Below, one piece after another: positions 1 to 5,609 of a DNA stretch of 6,815 bases; positions within the stretch are counted from its first letter, which is position 1; each line of letters starts with the position of its first letter. The position numbers were made by a program, and so were the translations under genes. The stretch covers positions 1 through 6,815 of the forward strand of contig JAJYFW010000100.1 in assembly GCA_021785335.1 (NCBI GenBank), in the 5' to 3' direction. The notes beneath the pieces are model-generated. The model saw only the letters and a program-made list of their open reading frames with translations, ran no database searches and was not told where the DNA came from. This DNA is from Pseudomonadota bacterium. GTDB taxonomy: Bacteria > Pseudomonadota > Alphaproteobacteria > Acetobacterales > Acetobacteraceae.

Positions 1-217
1 CCGAGATCGCCCTGGGGAACGCGATCGGGCTCATCAGGCCGCGCGACCGGGACTGGATCCAGCCGGCGCCAAACCAGAACCATAGCCCGATCGCCAGCAT
101 CACAGCGCCGATACCGGCGTCAAGCACGAAGGCAGGGAGGCGAAATGCCTCCCTGCCTCCATGGACGGAGGCCGTTACCTCCGCCTCCCCCGCCCCCCGC
201 GAAGGATCGCCAGTCAT
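1..217 (-). CDS. TctB-like small membrane subunit of a tripartite tricarboxylate transporter (N-terminal part, cut by window edge)
   Basis: This is probably the small integral-membrane subunit that works with TctA (expected further left, outside the window) to move the solute delivered by the neighbouring binding protein across the inner membrane. About 72 codons are visible. A hydrophobic segment with two tryptophans (GIGAVMLAIGLWFWFGAGW, residues about 35-53) is followed by a polar linker and SPIAFPRAIS, resembling the GP-x-x-FPR motif after the first helix of TctB/DUF1468 proteins. The gene lies 36 nt downstream of tctC on the same strand, the usual TTT order. The start is uncertain. ATG at 217 is in frame but has no clear Shine-Dalgarno and gives a roughly 30-residue polar leader, long for TctB. 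GTG at 127 puts the start just before the helix and would leave the hairpin at 130-158 untranslated. The assignment rests on one helix, one motif and gene order. Confidence 0.6.
   Translation of the reverse strand, partial: MTGDPSRGAGEAEVTASVHGGREAFRLPAFVLDAGIGAVMLAIGLWFWFGAGWIQSRSRGLMSPIAFPRAIS
130..158. repeat. Perfect 12-bp inverted repeat (stem-loop) between tctC and the tctB membrane domain
   Basis: The arms 130-141 and 147-158 are exact reverse complements around the 5-nt loop gaaat. The stem is mostly G-C and would be very stable in RNA. On the minus strand it lies about 95 nt after the tctC stop and ends 2 nt before an in-frame GTG that could start tctB. No run of T follows it on either strand, so it is not a classical intrinsic terminator. 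Its place, after a binding-protein gene and before membrane subunits, fits an mRNA-stabilising or partial-termination element that keeps the binding protein in excess; that role is inferred. If tctB starts at ATG 217, the hairpin lies inside coding sequence. Confidence 0.75.
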
Positions 218-228
218 CGCGCCATATG

Positions 229-260
229 GCTGCTTCGATGGCTGCTTCGATGGCTACTTC
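229..260. repeat. 12-bp tandem repeat (about 2.7 copies) overlapping the tctC stop
   Basis: The unit gctgcttcgatg occurs exactly at 229-240 and 241-252. A third partial copy, gctacttc, occupies 253-260 with one G-to-A difference. That difference creates the TAG stop of tctC (254-256 read on the minus strand). The unit is a multiple of three, so copy-number change would keep frame. It probably arose by slippage duplication of the end of tctC; no function is evident. Confidence 0.8.
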
Positions 261-1249
261 ACGAAGCCCAGCTTCTTCAGCCAGACGAGCGTCACCTTGT
301 CCTGCTGCTGGATGAAGGTGTCGAACGTCGCCGAGCCCGCGTAGTCGTACTGCAGCGAGTTGTTCTTCACGTAGGCCTGCATGTCCGGGCTCTCCATCGC
401 CTTCTTGATGTCGGCGTCGAGTGCCGCGAGGATCGCGGGCGGCATGTTCGCCGGCGCGATGATGCCGCGCCACTGGTTCCAGAAGGTGGGCACGTCGTAG
501 CCCTGCTCCTCCACCGTGGGCACGTTGGGCAGGTCGGCCAGGCGCTTCGGCGCGATGACGCCGATGACGCGCAGATGCCCGGCCGCGACCTGGTCCTTCA
601 CCAGGCCGTAATAGGCGACGGTCGCCGCGCCGTGGCCGCCGAGCACCGCGGTGACGCCGCCGCCGACGCTGTTGTAGGGCACCCAGTTCACGTCCGACGC
701 CGGCAGCCCGGCCGCCGACATGAACATCTCCCAGGCGATGTTGGCCCCGGAGCCCTTGACGAAGCCGGCCACCACCATCTTGCCCGCATCCGCCTTGATG
801 GCGGCGGCGAGGTCCTTCATCGAATGGATGTTGCTGCTGGCGGGGACGACGAAGAGGTAGGGGTCCGTCACCAGGCGCGCCACCCAGGTCACGCTGTGGA
901 TGTTATACTGGCGTAACGTCTGGTGGAATTCCGCGAGATGCGTGCTGGTGGCGGAGCCGATCGTGTAGCCGTCCGGCTTCGAGTGGGTGATGATCGCCAT
1001 CTCCGCCGCCCCGCGCCCGCCGGGGCGGTTCTCGATCACGATGGGGATCTTGAGTTCCTTCTGCAGCACGCTGCCGAGCTTGCGCGCCATCACGTCGGTG
1101 GCGCCGCCGGGGGAGACGTGCAGCACGTAGTGGATCGGGTGGTCCGGATAGGCCGGCCCGGCCTGCGCGACGCCGCCCCCCAGCGTGGCCGCCAGCCCGC
1201 CGGCCAGCCCGGCCGCGGCAAAGAGTGATAGCCAGGTTCGCAGTCGCAT
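254..1249 (-). CDS. Tripartite tricarboxylate transporter substrate-binding protein (TctC/Bug family)
   Basis: This is a 331-residue periplasmic solute receptor that would bind a small, usually carboxylated, solute and deliver it to TctA/TctB. A signal peptide spans about residues 1-30: MRLR, a hydrophobic A/G/L core, then a cleavage site after AQA. The mature part carries family hallmarks: YPDHPI near the mature N-terminus, the ligand-loop motif SPGGATDVMAR (about 46-56), ENRPGGRGA (73-81), KPDGYTIG (91-98), GSGANIAWEMF (166-176), LPNVPTVEEQG (240-250) and WRGIIAPANMP (260-270). The length is typical of the family. ATG 1249 was chosen because a strong Shine-Dalgarno (GGAGGA, minus strand of 1257-1262) sits 7 nt upstream and the signal peptide begins there. 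The frame stays open to 1501, but that extension is arginine-rich and would hide the signal. The second Bug loop reads NRPGGRGAAE, not the common NRPGAGGN type. The ligand cannot be predicted. Confidence 0.95.
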   Translation of the reverse strand: MRLRTWLSLFAAAGLAGGLAATLGGGVAQAGPAYPDHPIHYVLHVSPGGATDVMARKLGSVLQKELKIPIVIENRPGGRGAAEMAIITHSKPDGYTIGSATSTHLAEFHQTLRQYNIHSVTWVARLVTDPYLFVVPASSNIHSMKDLAAAIKADAGKMVVAGFVKGSGANIAWEMFMSAAGLPASDVNWVPYNSVGGGVTAVLGGHGAATVAYYGLVKDQVAAGHLRVIGVIAPKRLADLPNVPTVEEQGYDVPTFWNQWRGIIAPANMPPAILAALDADIKKAMESPDMQAYVKNNSLQYDYAGSATFDTFIQQQDKVTLVWLKKLGFVK

Positions 1250-1331
1250 GGATGGTTCCTCCCCCTCTGTCTTGCTTATATCCCACCCGCGCCACGACGG
1301 GGGCGGGCGGCGCTTGGCTTGGATGATGGAC

Positions 1332-1357
1332 CGATGGTCTGAATAACGCAACCATCG
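1332..1357. promoter_or_regulatory. Candidate operator: 7-bp inverted repeat over a -10-like box
   Basis: The arms cgatggt (1332-1338) and accatcg (1351-1357) are exact reverse complements separated by 12 nt, with centres 19 bp apart, or nearly two helical turns. The spacer contains the GAATAA box that may serve the GGT-family gene. This spacing suits a dimeric repressor or a LysR-type activator, but no regulator gene is in the window, and 7-bp repeats can occur by chance. Confidence 0.3.
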
Positions 1358-1430
1358 CCGCGTCCGGACGGGGCGGCGCGCCCTTGCCACCGCGCCGCGC
1401 CTCTCCGACAGTTCCCGCCGCTCGCCACCC

Positions 1431-1435
1431 AGGAG
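1431..1435 (+). promoter_or_regulatory. Ribosome binding site that decides the GGT-family start
   Basis: AGGAG is followed by an 8-nt spacer and GTG at 1444. This favours GTG 1444 over TTG 1384 (no comparable site) and ATG 1489 (weak GCAGGA too far upstream). Confidence 0.75.
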
Positions 1436-1443
1436 ATTCCTTC

Positions 1444-3078
1444 GTGAAACCGCGCCGCCCGCAGGACCGCCGCCCCCGCCACCGCGCCATGATCGTGGCA
1501 CCGCAGCCGGACGCCGTGGAGGCTGGCGCGGCGGTGCTGGCGGCCGGCGGCTCGGCGATCGATGCCACCATCGCCTGCGCGCTGATGCAGGGCGTGGTGG
1601 ACCCGCTGATGTGCGGCGTCGCGGGGCTCGGCGTGCTGCACGTGCACGACACGCGCACCGGCCGCAGCGAGGTGATCGACGGGCTCTCCACCGTGCCCGC
1701 CGCGGCGACGCCCACGATGTGGGAGGCGATCTTCGAAGGCGAGTGCAAGGACGGCTATGGCTATGTCCTGCGCGGCGCCGTCAACGAGACCGGCCACGGC
1801 GCGGTGACGACGCCCGGCATCCTGCGCGTGTTCGAGGCGGCGCATGCGGACCACGGGCGGCTGCCCTGGGCGGATCTGTTCGCGCCCGCGATCCGCCGCG
1901 CGCGAGAGGGCTGGGCGGTGCGCCCGCACGTGGCGGCGATGTTCGCCTCCGACGACCGGCCCTACGGGCGGGCGCGGATGGCCGACAAGCTCGCCTACAG
2001 CGCGGAGGGGCGCGAGCTCTACATGGACGCCGACGCGCCCAAGGCAATGGGGCGGATGGTGAGGAACCCGAACCTCGCCGCGACGCTGGAGCTGCTCGCG
2101 CGCAAGGGCGTGGAGGAGTTCTACAGCGGCGAGCTTGCCCATCTCATCGTGGACGACATGCAGCGGCATGGCGGACTGCTGTCGATGGAGGACCTCGCTG
2201 GGTTCCGCATCCGCCGGGGCGCGCCGCTCGCCATCACCTATCGCGGCCGCACGATCGCGGCACCGGCGCCGGCGGCGGGCGGCATCGTGGTGCTGGAGAT
2301 GCTGCGCATCCTGGAGCGCTTCGACCTCGTCGCCATGGGCCACAACAGCCCCGGCTACATACGCACGGTGGCGGAGGCGATGAAGATCGCGGGGCGGGAC
2401 AAGGAGCGGCATGTCGGCGACCCGGACCGCGCGCCGGCGCCGGTCGGGCGGCTGCTCTCCGATGCCTATGCCGACGAGTGCGCCACCGCCATCGCGCGCG
2501 GCGAGAAGGCCTCGCTCGACCGCGTCACCGGCGACAGCAAGGACACCACGCAGGTCTGCTGCTGGGACGCGGACGGGCTCGTCGTCTCGCTCACGCACAC
2601 GCTTGGCCTGCCCTCGGGCGCGATCCCGCCTGGCACCGGCTTCATGCTCAACGGCGCGATGAACTGGTACGACCCGCGGCCGGGGCGGCCCAACTCCATC
2701 GGGCCCGGCTCGCGGCGGTTTTCCAGCATGTCGCCGACGCTGGTGTTCGAGGACGGGGCGCCGGCGGTCTCGATCGGCGCGCCGGGGGGCGCGTGGATCG
2801 GCGTCGCGGTGCTGCAGGGGCTGCTCAACCTGCTCGACTGGGGCATGGGCATCCAGGACGCGGTGATGGCGCCGCGCTTCTCCGCCACCACCAACGCGAT
2901 CGACATCAGCAACCGCATCCCGCGCGCGGCGGAGGCGGCGCTCGTCGAGGCGGGCTACACGGTGAACCGCTCGGCGCATTCCTACCCGTTCGCGGCGCTG
3001 CACGGCATCACGGGCTGGGACGGCGTGCTGGAGGGCGGCGCGGACCCGCAGCGCGACGGGTACGCGGCCGGCGTGTGA
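1444..3078 (+). CDS. Gamma-glutamyltransferase-family Ntn-hydrolase, atypical substrate pocket
   Basis: This is a 544-residue GGT-fold enzyme, normally made as a proenzyme that cleaves itself before a threonine to give large and small subunits. The predicted cut is between D367 and T368 (KDTTQVCC), making T368 the nucleophile. T386 matches the conserved Thr of the TYTLN segment, S427-S428 (SSMSPT) match the oxyanion serines, and GAPGG (ends at 449) matches the conserved GSPGG loop. PGILRVFEAAHADHGRLPW and DLAGFRIR are typical large-subunit segments. Residues that hold the gamma-glutamyl group in E. coli GGT are changed: the FRExAP region reads GLSTVPAA, so the carboxylate-binding Arg is missing; MDDF reads MNWY, so Asp is replaced by W408; the Asn after TL is G388. 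An MNWYDPRPGRPNSI segment marks a branch often annotated only as GGT-family. No signal peptide is seen, so a cytoplasmic location is likely. Glutathione is an unlikely substrate; an amide hydrolase or acylase role is inferred. Confidence 0.92.
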   Translation: MKPRRPQDRRPRHRAMIVAPQPDAVEAGAAVLAAGGSAIDATIACALMQGVVDPLMCGVAGLGVLHVHDTRTGRSEVIDGLSTVPAAATPTMWEAIFEGECKDGYGYVLRGAVNETGHGAVTTPGILRVFEAAHADHGRLPWADLFAPAIRRAREGWAVRPHVAAMFASDDRPYGRARMADKLAYSAEGRELYMDADAPKAMGRMVRNPNLAATLELLARKGVEEFYSGELAHLIVDDMQRHGGLLSMEDLAGFRIRRGAPLAITYRGRTIAAPAPAAGGIVVLEMLRILERFDLVAMGHNSPGYIRTVAEAMKIAGRDKERHVGDPDRAPAPVGRLLSDAYADECATAIARGEKASLDRVTGDSKDTTQVCCWDADGLVVSLTHTLGLPSGAIPPGTGFMLNGAMNWYDPRPGRPNSIGPGSRRFSSMSPTLVFEDGAPAVSIGAPGGAWIGVAVLQGLLNLLDWGMGIQDAVMAPRFSATTNAIDISNRIPRAAEAALVEAGYTVNRSAHSYPFAALHGITGWDGVLEGGADPQRDGYAAGV

Positions 3079-3085
3079 AGGCCCC

Positions 3086-3979
3086 TCAGTCCGCGCGGGC
3101 GAGGAAGGCCGCGACGATGGACATCACCAGGTCCGGCTTTTCCAGGTGCGCGCAGTGGCTGGCGCCGCCGATGATGACCCATTCCGCGCCCGGGATGCGC
3201 TCGGCATAGGGCGCGACGCAGGCCTCCGTCGCCTCGTCGTGCTGGCCGGAGAGCACGAGCGTGCGCGCGGCGACGGCGGCGAGCCGGTCCTCGATGCTCC
3301 AGTCCCGGATGTGGCCGACGACGTGGAACTCGCTGGGTCCGTTCATCGTGTGGTAGACGGTGGGGTCGGCGGCCATGCCGGCGAAGCTGTCGCGCAATGG
3401 TTGCGGAAACGGCACGACGCGGCAGAGATGGCGCTCGTAGAACACGTTGACCGCCGCCTCGTATTCCGCGTCCGCCGTGGTGCCGGCCGCCTCGTGGCGC
3501 AGCAGCGTCGCCTGCACGTGCGGCGGCAGGCCGGCGCGCAGGCGGTTGGCCTCGGCGACCCAGGTGCGCATGTTGGCGGGCGAGTTGGCGATGACGAGGC
3601 CGCGCAGCCCAGTGGGGCGCCGCACCGCGTGCTCCGCGCCCAGCATGCCGCCCCAGGACTGGCCGAGCACGTGGTAGGCGCCGCCGATGCCCAGGTGCTC
3701 GATGAGCGCGTCCAGCTCCTCCACGAAAAGCCGCACCGACCAGAAATCCGCCGGCGCCTCCGCCCGGTGGGTGGAGCGGCCGCAGCCGAACTGGTCGTAC
3801 TGGATTACGGCGCGCCCGCCGGAAGCCAGCGCGTCGAACGGGTGGAGGTAGTCCGACTGCGCGCCCGGCCCGCCATGCAGGCACAGCAGCGGCGGGCGCG
3901 CGGCGCCGAGGTCGCCGGTGATGCGATACCAGGTCTCGCCGCCCTTGAACGTCATGCGGCCTTCGCGGATGTGGGGCAT
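3086..3979 (-). CDS. Proline iminopeptidase-like alpha/beta hydrolase (peptidase family S33)
   Basis: This is a complete 297-residue alpha/beta hydrolase. The oxyanion motif HGGPG is at residues 35-39, the nucleophile elbow GQSWGG at 106-111 gives S108, the acid is D248 in SGQHDEAT, and H275 lies in GGASHCAHLEKP. YDQFGCGRS (61-69), the cap-domain run AVNVFYERHLCR (176-187) and GPSEFHVVGHIRDW (214-227) match the proline-specific peptidase family. That family includes iminopeptidases and amino-acid amide or ester hydrolases such as L-proline amide hydrolase. No signal peptide is seen, so it is probably cytoplasmic. ATG 3979 has GGAGC 8 nt upstream (minus strand of 3988-3992). ATG 3955 is an alternative start with GAAGG only 4 nt away. 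The gene converges on the GGT-family gene and diverges from the amidase. Removing an N-terminal residue or amide is a plausible role; the true substrate is unknown. Confidence 0.93.
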   Translation of the reverse strand: MPHIREGRMTFKGGETWYRITGDLGAARPPLLCLHGGPGAQSDYLHPFDALASGGRAVIQYDQFGCGRSTHRAEAPADFWSVRLFVEELDALIEHLGIGGAYHVLGQSWGGMLGAEHAVRRPTGLRGLVIANSPANMRTWVAEANRLRAGLPPHVQATLLRHEAAGTTADAEYEAAVNVFYERHLCRVVPFPQPLRDSFAGMAADPTVYHTMNGPSEFHVVGHIRDWSIEDRLAAVAARTLVLSGQHDEATEACVAPYAERIPGAEWVIIGGASHCAHLEKPDLVMSIVAAFLARAD

Positions 3980-4104
3980 GGCGCGGTGCTCCGTCGTGCT
4001 TGCATCAGCCTGTGCGGCGGCGGCGGGGCGGTCAACCCGCGCGACGCGGCTTGCGGCTTGCGGCGCGATTGTCCAGCCTCGCCGCGCAGCCTGGGAGAGG
4101 GACG
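3980..4104. promoter_or_regulatory. Divergent promoter region between the alpha/beta hydrolase and the amidase
   Basis: This 125-bp gap must drive the hydrolase leftward and the amidase-aminotransferase pair rightward. On the minus strand TTGACC (4035 down to 4030) is a good -35 match, but the hexamer 17 nt downstream, CAGGCT, is a poor -10. No convincing promoter for the amidase was found. A short 7-bp tandem (gcggctt twice, 4046-4059) is present and may be compositional. A Shine-Dalgarno-like GGGAGAGGG (4093-4101) precedes the amidase ATG. Confidence 0.35.
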
Positions 4105-5538
4105 ATGAGCGACACGCTGATCCGCCTGACCGCGACCGAGGCGGTGGCCGCGCTCAGGGCGCGCGAGGTCTCGCCGCTCGAACTCATCGAGGCCGCCGCG
4201 GCACGCATCGCCGTGGTGGAGCCGGCGGTGAACGCGCTGCCGACGCTGTGCCTGGACCGCGCGCGGGAGCGGGCGCGCCGCCTGCCCGCGACGGCGGAGC
4301 ATCCCGGCGCGCTGCACGGGCTGCCGGTGGTGATCAAGGACCTCGTGGATGTCGCGGGGGTGCGGACCACGTACGGCTCGCCGCTTTTCGCCGAGCATGT
4401 GCCCGACAAGTCCCATCCGCTGGTGGAACGGATCGAGGCGCTGGGCGGGATCGTGATCGGCAAGTCCAACACGCCGGAGTTCGGCGCCGGGGGCAACACG
4501 TTCAACGAGGTGTTCGGCCGCACGCTCAACCCGTGGAACACGTCGCTCACCTGCGGCGGCTCATCCGGCGGTGCCGCGGTGGCGCTGGCGACGGGCGAGG
4601 CCTGGCTCGCGCACGGCTCCGACCATGGCGGCTCGCTGCGCGGGCCGGCGACGCTGACCGGCGTGGTGGGGCTGCGGCCCTCGCCGGGGCGCGTGACGCG
4701 GGGCACACCCGCCAACCTGTTCTCGCCGCTCTCCGTGCAGGGGCCGATGGCGCGCACCGTGGCGGACATCGCGCTGTTCCTCGACACCATGGCCGGGCAC
4801 GACAGGCGCGACCCGATGAGCTTCGAGGCACCGGCGATACCGTTCTCCGCCGCCGCGCGCTCGCCGAGGCCGCCCGCGCGCATCGCCTTCACCGCGGACT
4901 ATGGCGGCGCGGTGCCGGTGGAGCGGGAGACGCGGGAGCTGTGCGCGAAGGCCGTGCTGCGCTTCGCCGAGGCGGGCACGATCGTGGAGGAGGCGCACCC
5001 CGACCTCGGCCCGGCGGCGGAGGTGTTCCTCGCCCTGCGCTCGCAGCATTTCCTGGTGGACCGGGAACTCCAGCTCCAGGCGCACCGGGACAAGCTCAAG
5101 CCCGACATCATCTGGAACACGGAACTGGCGCTGGCGCAGACGCCCTCCCGCCTCGCCTGGGCGGAGCGGGAGCGGGCGGCGCTGTACCGGCGCTTCCTCG
5201 CCTTCTTCGAGACCTACGACCTGCTGGCGACGCCCGGCGCGCCGACGCCGGCGTGGGACGTGACGCAGCGCGCGCGCACGATCGTGGATGGCAGGAAGCT
5301 CGACAGCTACATCGCGGGCTCGCTGCTGACCTCGGCGATCACGCTCACGTCCTGCCCGGCGCTCTCGGTTCCCTGCGGGCTGGACCGGCACGGGCGGCCG
5401 GTGGGGCTGCAGCTGATCGCGCCGCCGCGCGGCGAGGCGGCGCTGCTGGCGGCGGGCGCGGTGTTCGAGCGGATCGCGCCGTGGGCGGGCAGCTTTCCGC
5501 TCGATCCCAGGCCGGGCAGCGTGCCGCCGGACGCCTGA
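4105..5538 (+). CDS. Amidase-signature family amidase
   Basis: This 477-residue enzyme would hydrolyse a carboxamide to the acid and ammonia or an amine, most likely in the cytoplasm since no signal peptide is seen. The Ser-cisSer-Lys triad is visible: K78 in VVIKDL, the cis-Ser in GGSSGG (S153/S154), and the nucleophile S177 in GSDHGGSLRGPA. GKSNTPEFG (119-127) and GLRPSPGR (189-196) are further family motifs. The loop before the nucleophile has His174 where Thr is usual (GTDTGGS becomes GSDHGGS). The length fits a stand-alone amidase or GatA-like protein. No gatB or gatC is nearby, so a catabolic amidase is more likely than the tRNA amidotransferase subunit. ATG 4105 was chosen for the GGGAGAGGG just upstream; the frame is open back to 4000, but that stretch is promoter-like. 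It is followed after 71 nt by the aminotransferase, probably in one operon. Confidence 0.95.
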   Translation: MSDTLIRLTATEAVAALRAREVSPLELIEAAAARIAVVEPAVNALPTLCLDRARERARRLPATAEHPGALHGLPVVIKDLVDVAGVRTTYGSPLFAEHVPDKSHPLVERIEALGGIVIGKSNTPEFGAGGNTFNEVFGRTLNPWNTSLTCGGSSGGAAVALATGEAWLAHGSDHGGSLRGPATLTGVVGLRPSPGRVTRGTPANLFSPLSVQGPMARTVADIALFLDTMAGHDRRDPMSFEAPAIPFSAAARSPRPPARIAFTADYGGAVPVERETRELCAKAVLRFAEAGTIVEEAHPDLGPAAEVFLALRSQHFLVDRELQLQAHRDKLKPDIIWNTELALAQTPSRLAWAERERAALYRRFLAFFETYDLLATPGAPTPAWDVTQRARTIVDGRKLDSYIAGSLLTSAITLTSCPALSVPCGLDRHGRPVGLQLIAPPRGEAALLAAGAVFERIAPWAGSFPLDPRPGSVPPDA

Positions 5539-5559
5539 GGCATCGCGCATCGATTGACC

Positions 5560-5589
5560 CGGCGGCGCTTTGCGTGAACGCTGCCGCCG
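5560..5589. repeat. Short inverted repeat between amidase and aminotransferase
   Basis: Arms cggcggc (5560-5566) and gccgccg (5583-5589) can pair as a 7-bp stem, extended by one G-U pair, around a 14-nt loop. No T-run follows, and an internal terminator is unlikely between two genes that read as an operon. It could affect message stability or translation of the aminotransferase, whose Shine-Dalgarno begins 8 nt beyond the stem. In such GC-rich DNA it may be chance. Confidence 0.35.
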
Positions 5590-5609
5590 TCACGCCTGGA
5601 GGGGACGCC

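Larger units (their letters stand above)
1250..1443. promoter_or_regulatory. Divergent intergenic region between the TTT genes and the GGT-family gene
   Basis: This 194-bp gap separates divergently transcribed genes and must hold both promoters. On the minus strand TATAAG (1280 down to 1275) lies 26 nt before the tctC start and resembles a -10 box, but no -35 box is seen at the right distance. On the plus strand TTGGAT (1319-1324) and GAATAA (1341-1346) are separated by 16 nt and could form a weak promoter for the GGT-family gene. The boxes are visible; their use is inferred. Confidence 0.4.

Noticed and set aside
130..158. Intrinsic transcription terminator ending the tctC transcript
   Set aside because: The stem is strong but no U-tract follows on the minus strand, and a TctB-like frame continues directly after it. 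It is kept only as a stem-loop.
161..916. Plus-strand open frame of 251 codons opposite tctC
   Set aside because: Its translation is Arg/His/Val-rich with no motif or ribosome binding site; the minus strand encodes a clear Bug-family protein.
1250..1501. N-terminal extension of the tctC reading frame to a start at 1501
   Set aside because: The added 84 residues are arginine- and glycine-rich, overlap the divergent gene start, and would bury a clear signal peptide. ATG 1249 has a strong Shine-Dalgarno.
1276..3003. Long minus-strand open frame of 575 codons opposite the GGT-family gene
   Set aside because: It is an Arg/Ala/His-rich low-complexity translation typical of the antisense of GC-rich genes. 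The plus-strand frame carries all the catalytic motifs.
1611..3209. Plus-strand open frame of 532 codons overlapping the GGT-family gene
   Set aside because: This is the shifted frame of the same gene, mostly Arg, Ala and Gly, with no recognisable motif.
4046..4059. 7-bp tandem repeat in the amidase promoter region as an iteron or operator
   Set aside because: Only two copies of a GC-rich heptamer, readily explained by base composition.
5554..5559. TTGACC as a -35 box for a separate aminotransferase promoter
   Set aside because: No -10-like hexamer lies 16-18 nt downstream. The short spacing from the amidase favours co-transcription.
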